In this document: positions 54,204-63,234 of the stretch, piece after piece
Numbering within the stretch: position 1 is the stretch's first letter
Layout: each line of letters begins with the position of its first letter
From: Cohnella sp. CFH 77786
Lineage (GTDB): Bacteria > Bacillota > Bacilli > Paenibacillales > Paenibacillaceae
Length of the DNA: 64,000 nt
NCBI RefSeq assembly: GCF_019400745.1
Contig: NZ_WJIB01000004.1
Span: 124,001 to 188,000, forward strand
Direction: 5' to 3'
Notes under the pieces: generated by a model
The model's database searches: none
Seen by the model: the letters and a program-made list of their open reading frames with translations, nothing else
Told to the model about the DNA's origin: nothing
Made by a program: the position numbers and the translations under genes

Positions 54204-55118
54204 ATGGAGTCGATCGTATCGGAGAACAACCTCCCCTTATTCGAAGCGCTTGCCAGCAACATGCGGATCAAGATTATCGAGCTGCTGGGGCAAGAACCGA
54301 TGATCATGAAAGATCTCGCCTCCGCGCTTGGCCTCAGCAACTCGATGATTACCATGCACATCAAGAAGCTTGAGCGTGCCGACCTTGTCCGCACCGAGAT
54401 GATTCCCGGCAAGGGCGCTTCGCAGAAGCTTTGCACCCTGGTCGCGGACCGGATTGAACTCGTCTTTCCCAGTAAGGGACGAATCCCGCACAACTTCCAT
54501 ATTTCCAACATCCCGATCGGCCACTACACCGATTTCGACGTCAAGCCTACCTGCGGCTTAGCATCCAAATATAAGGTCATCGGCGGCGGATTCGACGACC
54601 CGCGCTATTTCCTCGATTCCGAACGGGTCGACGCGAAACTCCTGTGGTTCTCGAGAGGGTTCATCTCGTACAAGATACCGAACTTCCTGCTGCCGGAGGA
54701 AGAGCCCGAAGAGTTGGAGATCACGATGGAGATCGCCTCGGAGGCCCCGCTCTCGAACGTGCATTGGCCGTCCGACATCTCCTTTGCGTTTAACGGTTTT
54801 CCGATCGGCAAGTGGACCAGCCCGGGCGACTTCGGCGGCACGCGCGGCAAGTATACGCCCGAGTGGTGGGACATCAACATGAACCAGTACGGCCAGCTGG
54901 TCCATATCCGGATCAACGCCGACGGCACCTTCATCGAAGGGACGAAGGTGTCGGAATATACCATCGGAGATGTCGATATCCGGCGGTTGCAGTGGGAGCT
55001 GAAGCTGGAGGTCAAGGAAGACGCGAAGAACATCGGCGGCCTGACGATCTACGGCGCCGGCTTCGGCAATTATTATCAGGATATCGTTTGCAAGCTTACG
55101 TACTTCGACCGGAAGTAA
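54204..55118 (+). CDS. ArsR-family HTH regulator with a large C-terminal beta domain
   Basis: A 304-residue protein. Residues 1-80 are an ArsR/SmtB-type winged helix (LFEALASNMRIKIIELLGQE, then DLASALGLSNSMITMHIKKL). No metal-binding cysteine pair is present. Residues 95-304 form a beta-rich domain with ELEITMEIASEAPLSNVHWP, SDISFAFNGFPIGKWTSPGD and GGLTIYGAGFGNYYQDIVCK. It resembles a jelly-roll carbohydrate-binding fold and is common in Paenibacillus. It probably senses a sugar-like ligand (inference). No target gene lies beside it. Confidence 0.8.
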   Translation: MESIVSENNLPLFEALASNMRIKIIELLGQEPMIMKDLASALGLSNSMITMHIKKLERADLVRTEMIPGKGASQKLCTLVADRIELVFPSKGRIPHNFHISNIPIGHYTDFDVKPTCGLASKYKVIGGGFDDPRYFLDSERVDAKLLWFSRGFISYKIPNFLLPEEEPEELEITMEIASEAPLSNVHWPSDISFAFNGFPIGKWTSPGDFGGTRGKYTPEWWDINMNQYGQLVHIRINADGTFIEGTKVSEYTIGDVDIRRLQWELKLEVKEDAKNIGGLTIYGAGFGNYYQDIVCKLTYFDRK

Positions 55119-55229
55119 CCGGACGGACGGCACTGCGACCCCATTGGGCATAGCGTCATAAACCGGGGAGAGGGAGACGAAGGAAACAAGGATGTCCGAA
55201 TGGACTTATTCCTTGGGTTGAACAAGAAC

Positions 55230-55270
55230 AAGACCGAGCTGCTGCCCGCAGGCAATCACTCGGTCTTTTC
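55230..55270. terminator. Bidirectional terminator between the ArsR-type gene and qoxD
   Basis: AAGACCGAG (55230-55238) pairs with CTCGGTCTT (55259-55267). The plus strand continues TTCTGC and the minus strand GTTCTTGTTC, so it serves the convergent regulator gene and the qox operon. Confidence 0.75.
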
Positions 55271-55310
55271 TGCATCTAATGCGGCTGAGCGACCCTTAGC
55301 GCTTCTGCCT

Positions 55311-55658
55311 TTACCCAACCTTATTGTACGTCATGATCCAGATCGAGCCGCCGACGATCGTCACGAGAATGGCGATGCCGAGCAGCAGCACCATCAGATT
55401 GTACCGCGGCTTCTTCTCTTCGCGCAGGTGCATGAAGAAGACCAGCTGGACGATGAACTGAAGCACTGCCGAGCCGAGCAGAACAACATGGGCCGCCGTG
55501 CCTTCCAGCCATTCGTTCAGCACCACGAACAACGGAATCGCGGTTAGAATGAGGGAAAGCACGAAACCGGCGACGTAAGATTTAAGCGAACCGTGGGACT
55601 CCTGTTCATGCCCGTGCCCGTCTCCGTGTCCGCCATGGCCTGCGGTATGCTGCGCCAT
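55311..55658 (-). CDS. qoxD: Quinol oxidase subunit IV
   Basis: A 115-residue protein with three membrane helices (YVAGFVLSLILTAIPLFVVL, VVLLGSAVLQFIVQLVFFMH, MVLLLGIAILVTIVGGSIWI). The FFMHLREEKKPRYN loop is typical of CyoD/QoxD. The N-terminus is unusually histidine-rich (HTAGHGGHGDGHGHEQESHG). It is the last gene of qoxABCD, one base from qoxC. Subunit IV assists assembly of the heme-copper oxidase. Confidence 0.92.
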   Translation of the reverse strand: MAQHTAGHGGHGDGHGHEQESHGSLKSYVAGFVLSLILTAIPLFVVLNEWLEGTAAHVVLLGSAVLQFIVQLVFFMHLREEKKPRYNLMVLLLGIAILVTIVGGSIWIMTYNKVG

Positions 55659-55659
55659 C

Positions 55660-56265
55660 TTACATCACCCCCATCAGATAGACGATCGTGAAGACGAAGA
55701 TCCAGACGACGTCGAGAAAGTGCCAGTACAGGCCGATGACGTTCGCCTTGCGGCGGGTAACCGGAGTAATGCCGTGCCGCGCCAATTGGATGATCAGCGC
55801 GGTCATCCAGACCAAGCCGAGGGATACGTGCAAGCCGTGCGTACCGACCAGCGTGAAGAAGCCGGATAGGAACGCGCTCGTCCCGATCGTCGCCCCTTCA
55901 TGGACCATGTCGATGAATTCCGTTACCTCGAGCGTGATGAAGGAGGCGCCGAGCAGGATGGTGACGGCCAGCCAGCCGATCAAACCCCGACGGTTGCCTT
56001 GGTTCATCGACAACAGGGCGAGCCCGCTCGTGAACGAGCTCGTCAGCAGGATGAACGTTTCGGCGATGACGCCCGGCATCTTGAACAGCTCGGCCGGCGT
56101 CGGCCCTCCGGCCGTGTTGCCGTGCAAGACGATATAGGTCGCGAACAAGGTGCCGAACAGAATGCAGTCGGTGATCAGGAAGATCCAGAACCCCATCAGC
56201 CGCAGCGATTCGAGATCGTGGTGCCCGTCGTCGTGCGTATGGGCGTGCGCGTTGCCGTTCGCCAT
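55660..56265 (-). CDS. qoxC: Quinol oxidase subunit III
   Basis: A 201-residue five-helix member of the CyoC/QoxC group. The conserved FWIFLITDCILFGTLFATYI and GTHGLHVSLGLVWM segments are present. The N-terminus is histidine-rich (NAHAHTHDDGHHD), an uncommon feature shared with subunit IV and the tail of subunit II. Its start overlaps the qoxB stop, so translation is coupled. Confidence 0.94.
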   Translation of the reverse strand: MANGNAHAHTHDDGHHDLESLRLMGFWIFLITDCILFGTLFATYIVLHGNTAGGPTPAELFKMPGVIAETFILLTSSFTSGLALLSMNQGNRRGLIGWLAVTILLGASFITLEVTEFIDMVHEGATIGTSAFLSGFFTLVGTHGLHVSLGLVWMTALIIQLARHGITPVTRRKANVIGLYWHFLDVVWIFVFTIVYLMGVM

Positions 56266-58235
56266 CAGACAGCCCTCCTTGCCGCGGCTTCCGTGCGTTC
56301 GATTTCATCCACCGGGATGTAATAGTCGGTATTGTAGTTAAACGAGTGCGCCAGCATGCATGCGGCCACGCCGACGAATCCCGGTATGGCGATCCACAGC
56401 CAGTTGAACACCAGCCCGAAGCCGGCAAGGAACCAGCAGAACGACATGATGAACGGGATGCCCGAGTTCTTCGGCATGTGGATCGGCTCAAGCGGCGGCT
56501 TCGGAGCCGGAGCTTCCCCGCGTTCGCGGCGGAGCTTCTCCTCCCACCACGGATCCTTGCCGGTGACGACCGGAAGCGTCGCGAAGTTGTAATGCGGCGC
56601 CGGCGACGGAATCGACCATTCGAGCGTACGGCCGCCCCAGGGGTCTCCCGTCGTGTCGCGCTCCATGAATTTGATGCTGTGGAGAATCTGCCACACCTGG
56701 AACAGGAAGCCGATGCCCATCAGGAAACCGCCGACCGTGGACACGAGATTCAGCTCCCACCAGCCGGTGTCCCAGCCATACGTGCTGACGCGGCGCGTCA
56801 TGCCCATGAGGCCTAGCGCATACTGGGGCATGAAGCAGACGTAGAACCCGATGTTCCAGAACCAGAATGCCCATTTTCCGATTTTCTCGTGCAGCTTGAA
56901 ACCGAACACTTTCGGCCACCAGTAATACAACCCGGCAAAATAACCGAAGGCGACGCCGCCGATCAGCACCTGGTGGAAGTGCGCGATCAGGAAATAGCTG
57001 TTGTGGAACTGGAAGTCGGCCGGCGCCACGGACAGCAGCACGCCGGTCATCCCGCCGACGACGAAGCACGGGATGAAGCCCATCGTCCACAGCATGGGCG
57101 TCGGGAAAGTTATCCGTCCCCGGTACATCGTGAACAGCCAGTTGAACACTTTGACGCCGGTCGGGATCGCGATGATCATCGTCGTGACGGCGAAGAACGC
57201 GTTGACGTCCGCGCCGGATCCCATCGTGAAGAAGTGATGCGCCCACGTCGTGAAGGAGAACACCGCGATGCTCATGAGCGCGAACACCATCGATTTGTAG
57301 CCGAACAGCTTTTTGCGCGAGAACGTGGCCACGACTTCGGAGAAGATGCCGAATGCCGGAAGCACGACGATATAGACCTCCGGATGTCCCCACATCCAGA
57401 TCAAGTTGATGTACATCATCGGGTTGCCCCCGCCGTCAAGCGTAAAGAAGTGCGCCCCGAAATAGCGGTCGATGAACAGCAGCGCGAGCGTCACGGTCAG
57501 GATCGGAAACGCCAGCAGGATCGTCAGCGAGCTGGAGAGGACCGACCAGGTGAACATCGGCATCTTCATCAGCTTCATGCCGGGCGCCCGCATTTTCAGA
57601 ATCGTGACGACGAAGTTGATCCCGGTCATGAGGCTCCCGATCCCGGAAATCTGGATGCCCCAGATGTAGAAGTCCTGACCGACGCCGGGGCTGAAGGCCT
57701 TCCCCGACAGAGGCGGATAGGACAACCAGCCGGCATCCGGCGAGCCGCCGATGACGAACGACATATTGAACAGCATGGCGCCCCAGAAGAAGAGCCAGAA
57801 GCTGAGCGAGTTCAGGAACGGGAACGCGACGTCGCGCGCCCCGATCTGCAGCGGCACGACGAGGTTGAACAGCCCGAACATAAGGGGCATGGCCATGAAC
57901 AGAATCATGATGACTCCATGCGTCGTGAAAATGGCATTATAGTGCTCGGGAGTCAGAAAGTCGTTGTTCGGCATGGCCAGCTGGGTCCGCATGAGCAGCG
58001 CGTCGACGCCGCCGCGGAATAACATGAGCAGAGAAGCGATGACGTACATGATGCCGATCCGTTTATGGTCGACGGTCGTAATCCATTCGCTCCAAAGCCA
58101 CTTCCATCTTTTGAAATAGGTCAGCACCGAGACGACTGCGATGATCGTCATGACGATCGCGACGTCGGCGCCGTAAATCAGCGGGTCGCCCGTCACGAAA
58201 AACGTCGAGGCGAATTCCTTGATCCGATCCAGCAT
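56265..58235 (-). CDS. qoxB: Quinol oxidase subunit I (heme-copper catalytic subunit)
   Basis: A 656-residue protein of about 14 membrane helices carrying low-spin heme, high-spin heme and CuB. Ligand motifs are readable: IFTTHGVIMILFMAMPLMFG (low-spin heme His), WMWGHPEVYIVVLPAFGIFS (CuB His and the cross-linked Tyr), FTTWAHHFFTMG (CuB His pair), and FLIAHFHQVLIGGVAFGYF (heme His pair). Length and the helix-VI HPEVY mark an A-type, proton-pumping oxidase. AAGGAGG precedes the ATG. Confidence 0.97.
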   Translation of the reverse strand: MLDRIKEFASTFFVTGDPLIYGADVAIVMTIIAVVSVLTYFKRWKWLWSEWITTVDHKRIGIMYVIASLLMLFRGGVDALLMRTQLAMPNNDFLTPEHYNAIFTTHGVIMILFMAMPLMFGLFNLVVPLQIGARDVAFPFLNSLSFWLFFWGAMLFNMSFVIGGSPDAGWLSYPPLSGKAFSPGVGQDFYIWGIQISGIGSLMTGINFVVTILKMRAPGMKLMKMPMFTWSVLSSSLTILLAFPILTVTLALLFIDRYFGAHFFTLDGGGNPMMYINLIWMWGHPEVYIVVLPAFGIFSEVVATFSRKKLFGYKSMVFALMSIAVFSFTTWAHHFFTMGSGADVNAFFAVTTMIIAIPTGVKVFNWLFTMYRGRITFPTPMLWTMGFIPCFVVGGMTGVLLSVAPADFQFHNSYFLIAHFHQVLIGGVAFGYFAGLYYWWPKVFGFKLHEKIGKWAFWFWNIGFYVCFMPQYALGLMGMTRRVSTYGWDTGWWELNLVSTVGGFLMGIGFLFQVWQILHSIKFMERDTTGDPWGGRTLEWSIPSPAPHYNFATLPVVTGKDPWWEEKLRRERGEAPAPKPPLEPIHMPKNSGIPFIMSFCWFLAGFGLVFNWLWIAIPGFVGVAACMLAHSFNYNTDYYIPVDEIERTEAAARRAV

Positions 58236-58267
58236 GGCGTAACCTCCTTTACCCGTTCATCATCAAG

Positions 58268-59254
58268 CTAATGATGTTGATGTTCGCTTGCCGATTCGCT
58301 TCCGCTGCCGGATTCCGGCATCGGCATGTCTTTCATGTCTTTCATGTCTTTCATGTCTTCCTCGGTCGAAGCGGCGCCTCCGTGCTGGTGGCCCGTGCCG
58401 CCGCCCGAATATTTGGTCACGATGCGATCGAACAAGCCTTCCGGAATGGAAGAATAATCCTGCGTGCCCGTCGTGCCGGGCTCGGCGAGTTTGTCGTAGC
58501 CTTCCTGCGTAAGGGCTGGCGCCGTGCGTTTGACGTTCTCCACCCATTTGTCGAAATCGGCTTGGGACGTGACCCGCGCGTCGAACCGCATTTTGCCGAA
58601 TTCCTTGCCGCTGAAGTTCGCCCCCATGCCCATGTAGGTGCCCGGTTCGTCCGCCATTAGGTTCAGCTTCATCGCCATGCCGGACATCGTGTAGATCTGG
58701 CCGCCGAGCTGCGGAATCCAGAACGAGTTCATCGGAGCGTCGGACGTAAGCTCGAAGCGCACCGGAACGTCTTCCGGAAATTGCACGTAGTTGACGGTCG
58801 CGATTCCCTGCTCGGGATATTGGAACAGCCACTTCCAGTCCAGCGACGTCACCTGGATCACGATCGGCTTCTTGTCGGATTCGAGCGGCTTGGACGGCTC
58901 CAGTTTATAAGTGTAGTGGACGGTGACGGACGCCAGGATCACGATAATCAGGATCGGGATGCCCCACCATAACAGTTCCAGCTTCGTGCTGTGCTCCCAG
59001 TCCGGCCGGTAGGCGGCTTTGCTGCCGGCTTTGCTGCGGTATCGCCAAGCGATTGTGAAAGTCAGCACAAGCACGGGGACGATGATCACCAGGCACAGCA
59101 GCGTGGAGATCAGGATCAAATCCAACTGATGCCGCCCCACGACGCCTTTCGGGTCGAGGACGACGAACTGCCCCGCGCATCCGGACAGCATAGCCGCCAG
59201 GCCGATCAGGGTCAGGACAGCCGCGAACCGGCGGATTCCTCGCGTAAGCTTCAT
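58268..59254 (-). CDS. qoxA: Quinol oxidase subunit II, lipoprotein with metal-rich tail
   Basis: A 328-residue subunit starting at ATG 59254 behind GAGGAG. The signal ends in the lipobox MLSGC, two membrane helices follow, and the cupredoxin domain shows VIQVTSLDWKWLFQYPEQGI. The CuA ligands CxxxC are missing (LMADEPGTYMGMGANFSG), which marks a quinol rather than a cytochrome c oxidase. The C-terminus is odd: GGGTGHQHGG, then tandem DMK repeats (DMKDMKDMKDMPMP) and EHQHH, a Met/His-rich tail. Confidence 0.94.
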   Translation of the reverse strand: MKLTRGIRRFAAVLTLIGLAAMLSGCAGQFVVLDPKGVVGRHQLDLILISTLLCLVIIVPVLVLTFTIAWRYRSKAGSKAAYRPDWEHSTKLELLWWGIPILIIVILASVTVHYTYKLEPSKPLESDKKPIVIQVTSLDWKWLFQYPEQGIATVNYVQFPEDVPVRFELTSDAPMNSFWIPQLGGQIYTMSGMAMKLNLMADEPGTYMGMGANFSGKEFGKMRFDARVTSQADFDKWVENVKRTAPALTQEGYDKLAEPGTTGTQDYSSIPEGLFDRIVTKYSGGGTGHQHGGAASTEEDMKDMKDMKDMPMPESGSGSESASEHQHH

Positions 59255-59433
59255 GCGTTCATCTCCTCTATCTTCCGTCTCTCTGTTTTCAACATACCAG
59301 AAACCTCGCTCCGTGACTCCCCTGTTAACAAATGCGTCAACGATCCGTCGCAATTTAGCAATACTTTGTTCACCGTTTCGACGAGAGTTTGATTTTGGCA
59401 GCCGGGAGAGACCGATGGGCAATGGGTTTGGGG

Positions 59434-59985
59434 GCGCTCTAGCCGGATTTTTCCTGGCTGCAGGCGGTCGAGAAGGAGGTGTGGGGCGCTCTAGCCGGGT
59501 TTTTCCGGGTTACGGACGGTGGGGTGGAGAGTTTGGGGCGCTCTAGCCGGGTTTTTCCGGGTTACGGACGGTGGGGTGGAGAGTTTGGGGCGCTCTAGCC
59601 GGGTTTTTCCGGGTTACAGACGGTCGAGTGGAGGTTTGAGGCGCTCTAGCCGGGTTTTTCCGGGTTACAGCGGTCGAGTCGAAGGTTTGAGGCGCTCTAG
59701 CCGGGTTTTTCCGGGTTACAGCGGTCGAGTGGAAGGTGTGAGGCGCTCTAGCCGGATTTTTCCTGGCTGCAGGCGGTCGAGAAGGAGGTTTGAGGCGCTC
59801 TAGCCGGGTTTTTCCGGGTTACAGACGGTCGAGTGGAAGGTTTGAGGTGCTCTAGCCGGGTTTTTCCGGGTTACAGTGGTCGAGTGGAAGGTTTGAGGCG
59901 CTCTAGCCGGGTTTTTCCGGGTTACAGTGGTCGAGTGGAAGGTTTGAGGCGCTCTAGCCGGGTTTTTCCGGGGTGGAGGCCTAAC
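59434..59985. repeat. Tandem array of 51-52-bp hairpin units (11 copies) upstream of qoxA
   Basis: GCGCTCTAGCCGG landmarks occur at 59434, 59486, 59538, 59590, 59641, 59692, about 59743, 59794, 59847, 59898 and 59949. The core AGCCGGGTTTTTCCGGGTT folds as AGCC/GGTT with GG/CC inside a T5 loop. In the variant units at about 59440 and 59750, both arms change to AGCC/GGCT. Frames across the array (CSRVFPGYSGRVEGLR-type peptides) have no ribosome binding site. Confidence 0.92.
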
Positions 59986-60079
59986 TGGCGGGTATGCGAC
60001 GTCGAAAAAGACGTCCCCCGGCAGGCTTGGACAGCCTGGCCGGGAAACGTCTGCGTTTGCGCTCCTATGTATTTCCGAG

Positions 60080-60442
60080 TCAATGCACGCGTTCGAGGTC
60101 GGGAGACAAGGCGTAATGGGCTCTGTCAGTCTGCAGGATGACTCCGTCCTCCGAAGCTTTGGAAATGCGCAGCCCGTCGACCGGTATCACGTAACGGTCC
60201 TGGGGCAGCGGGGCTTCCCCCGTCTCTGTACGGACGGTCCCGCGGCCATGGAGCACGAGCGAGTTCCCTTCCGTATACCCGTCGATCGACCTGTCGTCCG
60301 GACGGTACCCCACTTCAGCGAGCGTCAGCCGCACCCGATCCAGGTCGCGATCCTCTTTCTTCTGAATCATGATCGAACGGTTCGTCTGTCCCTGCAGCCA
60401 ATCCATCAACGTGCGCACGGTCGGATCCATGCCCATCCCCAT
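60080..60442 (-). CDS. Hypothetical protein, 120 residues
   Basis: ATG 60442 (MGMGMDPTVRTLMDWLQGQ) has GGGAGG seven bases upstream. The rest is predicted mixed alpha/beta: LDRVRLTLAEVGYRPDDRSI, NSLVLHGRGTVRTETGEAPL, YVIPVDGLRISKASEDGVIL. No membrane segment or cysteine. Not recognised. It lies 24 bp downstream of another small gene in the same direction, so the two may form an operon. Confidence 0.7.
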   Translation of the reverse strand: MGMGMDPTVRTLMDWLQGQTNRSIMIQKKEDRDLDRVRLTLAEVGYRPDDRSIDGYTEGNSLVLHGRGTVRTETGEAPLPQDRYVIPVDGLRISKASEDGVILQTDRAHYALSPDLERVH

Positions 60443-60466
60443 GCCTGTGCCTCCCTCTCTCATCGA

Positions 60467-60658
60467 CTAGATGGTCGATTCCCCGTTCGAATTCTGCGCT
60501 TGGTTCTGATTCTCCTGATTGAACGCGCTGCGGCTTTCCACATTGTCTTCGGAGCCGTATACGATTTCGGCCGCGCTTTCCGTTTCCATATCGGGAACGG
60601 GCAGCTTGTTGGCCGGAGTGGTTTGGACGTCCGCTTTGGATGCTTTGTCTTTTGACAT
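60467..60658 (-). CDS. Small acidic hydrophilic protein, 63 residues
   Basis: ATG 60658 (MSKDKASKADVQTTPANKLP) stands seven bases after GGGAGGTG. The product is acidic and rich in Asn, Gln and Ser towards the end (FNQENQNQAQNSNGESTI), probably unstructured. It could be a spore- or coat-associated protein, but no family is recognised. Its upstream region contains one copy of a double-hairpin element. Confidence 0.65.
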   Translation of the reverse strand: MSKDKASKADVQTTPANKLPVPDMETESAAEIVYGSEDNVESRSAFNQENQNQAQNSNGESTI

Positions 60659-60723
60659 GCTCGACACCTCCCTTGTTTTGCCTTCGGTTAGGATAGGTGA
60701 CTGCCGGACGAATTATTCGGAGT

Positions 60724-60817
60724 AAGTAAACCGGCTACGCCTTCCTCTTCGGACGGATAGACGTTTTATCGAAGTGATTCAGAAAAGTATCGCGGATTCT
60801 ACACGTTCTGAATCACT
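60724..60817 (+). repeat. Double-hairpin element, copy 1
   Basis: Contains a first hairpin (CTACGCCTTCC-TCTTC-GGACGGATAG) and the conserved GACGTTTTATCG. A second hairpin, perfect here, has arms GTGATTCAGAA and TTCTGAATCAC. About three quarters of its bases match the element at 63235-63329, in the same orientation. It sits in the upstream region of the minus-strand 63-codon gene. Confidence 0.75.
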
Positions 60818-60822
60818 AAGCC

Positions 60823-60863
60823 AAAAAGCCGCATGCCGAAGGGTTCCCTCCGGAATGCGGCTT
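60823..60863 (-). terminator. Terminator of the small membrane protein gene
   Basis: Minus strand AAGCCGCAT and ATGCGGCTT arms with an inner CCG/CGG stem, followed by TTTGG. Confidence 0.75.
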
Positions 60864-60966
60864 GCTAGGATGGCAGGACGACTAACGCATCAGCAGCAAT
60901 GACTGGGTTTCAAGATCGCACGCAAGCCCGAAAGCACGCAAGATGTGCCATGCATGCGGCCAATCC

Positions 60967-61200
60967 TTATTCTTGCGCCGTTTCCCCGATCACGTTCTCT
61001 TCCTGGCGTCTCTGCATCAGAGGCGCGATGGCTCCGAATACCAGAATTTGCAATCCGCCGACCAGAAACCCGATTCCGACCATCAGGCCGAGGTTCCGGT
61101 CGTTGAATTCGGCCATATTCGAAATGCAGCAAACGATTCCGAGCGTGACGACGATCGCTGCGATCCATTTGAGCGTGCGGGACATTTGACGATTGACCAT
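60967..61200 (-). CDS. Small membrane protein, two predicted helices
   Basis: ATG 61200 (MVNRQMSRTLKW) lies behind GAGGTGAG. The 77-residue product has two membrane helices, IAAIVVTLGIVCCISNMAEF and LGLMVGIGFLVGGLQILVFG, and a short charged tail. Unknown function. Monocistronic with a terminator. Confidence 0.7.
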   Translation of the reverse strand: MVNRQMSRTLKWIAAIVVTLGIVCCISNMAEFNDRNLGLMVGIGFLVGGLQILVFGAIAPLMQRRQEENVIGETAQE

Positions 61201-61407
61201 GTTGCTCACCTCTTCGCTTGAAAGCGCTCTTTGTGAACATTCTATCACAAAAATGTGACGATTTATAGTCGCCGTTTACACAAAATTCCGCGGCCCCCGA
61301 ATCGGACCAAAGTCGGGGTTCAGCCGGACCGCAAGACGGTTCAACGAAGAGGAAAATTCCGGTATGCTTCATGATAAAGCCAAGACATGGAGAGGAAGAC
61401 CAAGCAA

Positions 61408-62250
61408 ATGAGAAAACGATGGGTTACCGCCGGCGCCATTCTGGTCGCGATCGGGCTGCTCGGCTTGAAAGTCCCGGAATTCGGCAAACCGTCCAGGACG
61501 ATCGAGAAAACGTGGCCATTCCAGACGGGTGAGCTTCGGGAACTGTACGTGCAGAGCGATTACCGGGCGGACGTGAAGTTCGCGGTCAGCGAGAACGGCT
61601 CCAATTCCGTACATTTGCAGGGACAGGTTGCGGACAAAATGATCGAAGCCGTGCAACGGACGAATCTGTCGGACGGCAAGCTCAGCTTGGAATTGCGCAG
61701 GCCCGGATGGAATTTCGGCTTTCTCGATATCGGATCCGGGCGGGCGAAACAAGAAATCGTCGTCACGCTCGCCAAGGGCACCAAGCTGGAAAACCTCGCA
61801 ATTCATATGGATTCCGGAAGCCTTACGCTCGAAGACGCCGCCGCCGATGCCGTGGATATTACGATGGATTCGGGCAGCGTCACTTTAAAACGGTTGAGCT
61901 CAGGCAAACTGACCTTGAAGTCCGATTCCGGCAGCATCGAGGGCAGCGATATTCAGGCCGACACCACCGTGAAAGCCGACTCCGGCTCCGTCAAGCTGGA
62001 ACGCGCAACCGGCCGCATGAATCTCCAAGCGGATTCCGGGAGCATCAAGCTCTATAAGGACGATACCGCGGACACGGAAATCCATGCGGATTCCGGCAGC
62101 GTGTACGTGCATCTGCCCGCTTCGTTCGCCGGCTCCTTCGATTTGAAATCCGATTCCGGCAGCGTGAACGCTCCCGAATCCAAAGGGGAGACGAACGACT
62201 TGGTGAAGGTGCGCGCGGACAGTGGAAGCATCCGGGTGGAGCAAGGATGA
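61408..62250 (+). CDS. DUF4097-family protein with a DSGS ladder
   Basis: A 280-residue protein with one N-terminal membrane anchor (WVTAGAILVAIGLLGLKVPE). A long beta-helix-like domain repeats Asp-Ser-Gly-Ser about every 18-20 residues (MDSGSLTLEDAAADAVDI, MDSGSVTLKRLS, SDSGSIEGSD, ADSGSVKLERATG and so on, about eight rungs). This is the DUF4097 pattern seen in LiaG-type cell-envelope-stress proteins. The domain faces outside if the anchor is type II. ATG 61408 is chosen; 61387 is an alternative. Confidence 0.85.
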   Translation: MRKRWVTAGAILVAIGLLGLKVPEFGKPSRTIEKTWPFQTGELRELYVQSDYRADVKFAVSENGSNSVHLQGQVADKMIEAVQRTNLSDGKLSLELRRPGWNFGFLDIGSGRAKQEIVVTLAKGTKLENLAIHMDSGSLTLEDAAADAVDITMDSGSVTLKRLSSGKLTLKSDSGSIEGSDIQADTTVKADSGSVKLERATGRMNLQADSGSIKLYKDDTADTEIHADSGSVYVHLPASFAGSFDLKSDSGSVNAPESKGETNDLVKVRADSGSIRVEQG

Positions 62251-62440
62251 AGCAGTTCCCGTAAACGAAGCGAACCTTCGCCGCTAACTCCGATCGCCTT
62301 TCTGGGGACTACGGGGGACCTAAGAGACGCTTCCTCTCAAATTTTCCTAAACTTTCGGAGGTTTTGGACAACCGGGTGCATAGGATATGATATAAGGGAA
62401 ATAGAAAGCAACGGTTCCGGGTGAAAAGGAGGATCGGGTG

Positions 62441-63088
62441 ATGTACGGAAGTTTGGCAATCGTGGAGATGGGGTTCAGTCTGATTCTGCTTCTGTCCGCA
62501 TGGTTGGCCGTGCGCCAGGCGCTGCGACTGCCCAATAGCGGCACCGCGGAGAGGCTGCACCGCAAAACGCGAAAGCTGTTATCCTTGACAGGGTGGCTGA
62601 CGCTGCCGGCATTGGTCGTCTTCTTCTGCATCGGCTCGATGATGATGTCGCTTCCTTCCTTGTTCTGGGAAGACCGGCTGCTGCTGAACGCGCCTCTCAT
62701 CGGGGCCCCCTTGCTCGCCGTCTGGTTCACGACCGCGCCGATGCTCCTGCAGCTCCGGAAACAGAGCAACAGGGCGAGCGGCCCGATCCATCCTTCGGTC
62801 AAAGCCCACCTGCGCAGCCGATTGTTCGTTCTGCCCTACCAGTCGACGGTATTGGGGGCAGCCACTTCGTTCTACTGCACGCTGATTTCTCCGGTTCCTT
62901 ACGATCCGTTGAGAATCGCGGCTCCTCTATCCGTATACGTTATCGTGATGGTTGCCTTATGGATGCACCACGACCGCCGTTTCGCCCGTGTGCGCGAATG
63001 GCTGCGAAGCAGCCGCGCGCAAGGAAGGGCCGACGGTTCCCCTCTGCCGATCGCGGATCAGCAGGCGGAATCCCGGACGCGAATATGA
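62441..63088 (+). CDS. Membrane protein of unknown function, paralogue of the next gene
   Basis: A 216-residue protein with about five membrane helices, starting at ATG 62441 behind AAGGAGG. It begins MYGSLAIVEMGFSLILLLSA and contains FWEDRLLLNAPLIGAPLLAV. The next gene begins MYGSLTGMELGF and contains FWKDRLLIQAPLIGFPLLVV, so the two arose by duplication. The C-terminus is basic and cytosolic. No known domain is recognised. Confidence 0.75.
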   Translation: MYGSLAIVEMGFSLILLLSAWLAVRQALRLPNSGTAERLHRKTRKLLSLTGWLTLPALVVFFCIGSMMMSLPSLFWEDRLLLNAPLIGAPLLAVWFTTAPMLLQLRKQSNRASGPIHPSVKAHLRSRLFVLPYQSTVLGAATSFYCTLISPVPYDPLRIAAPLSVYVIVMVALWMHHDRRFARVREWLRSSRAQGRADGSPLPIADQQAESRTRI

Positions 63089-63234
63089 CCGTGCCATCTG
63101 CGCTCTGACTGCGCTTCGCCTCGGCGAAGCGCTTTTTCTATGTCCGAATGGCGGGTGTTCCGCTCGACTCCGGTCGGGGAGAAAACCGAGCGCGGGATGG
63201 ATTCGGGCGAGCCGCATTTCCGATATGCTGGGAG

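Noticed and set aside
59253..60141. Successive frames encoding CSRVFPGYSGRVEGL-type repeats
   Set aside because: They are translations of the 51-52-bp hairpin array and have no translation signals.
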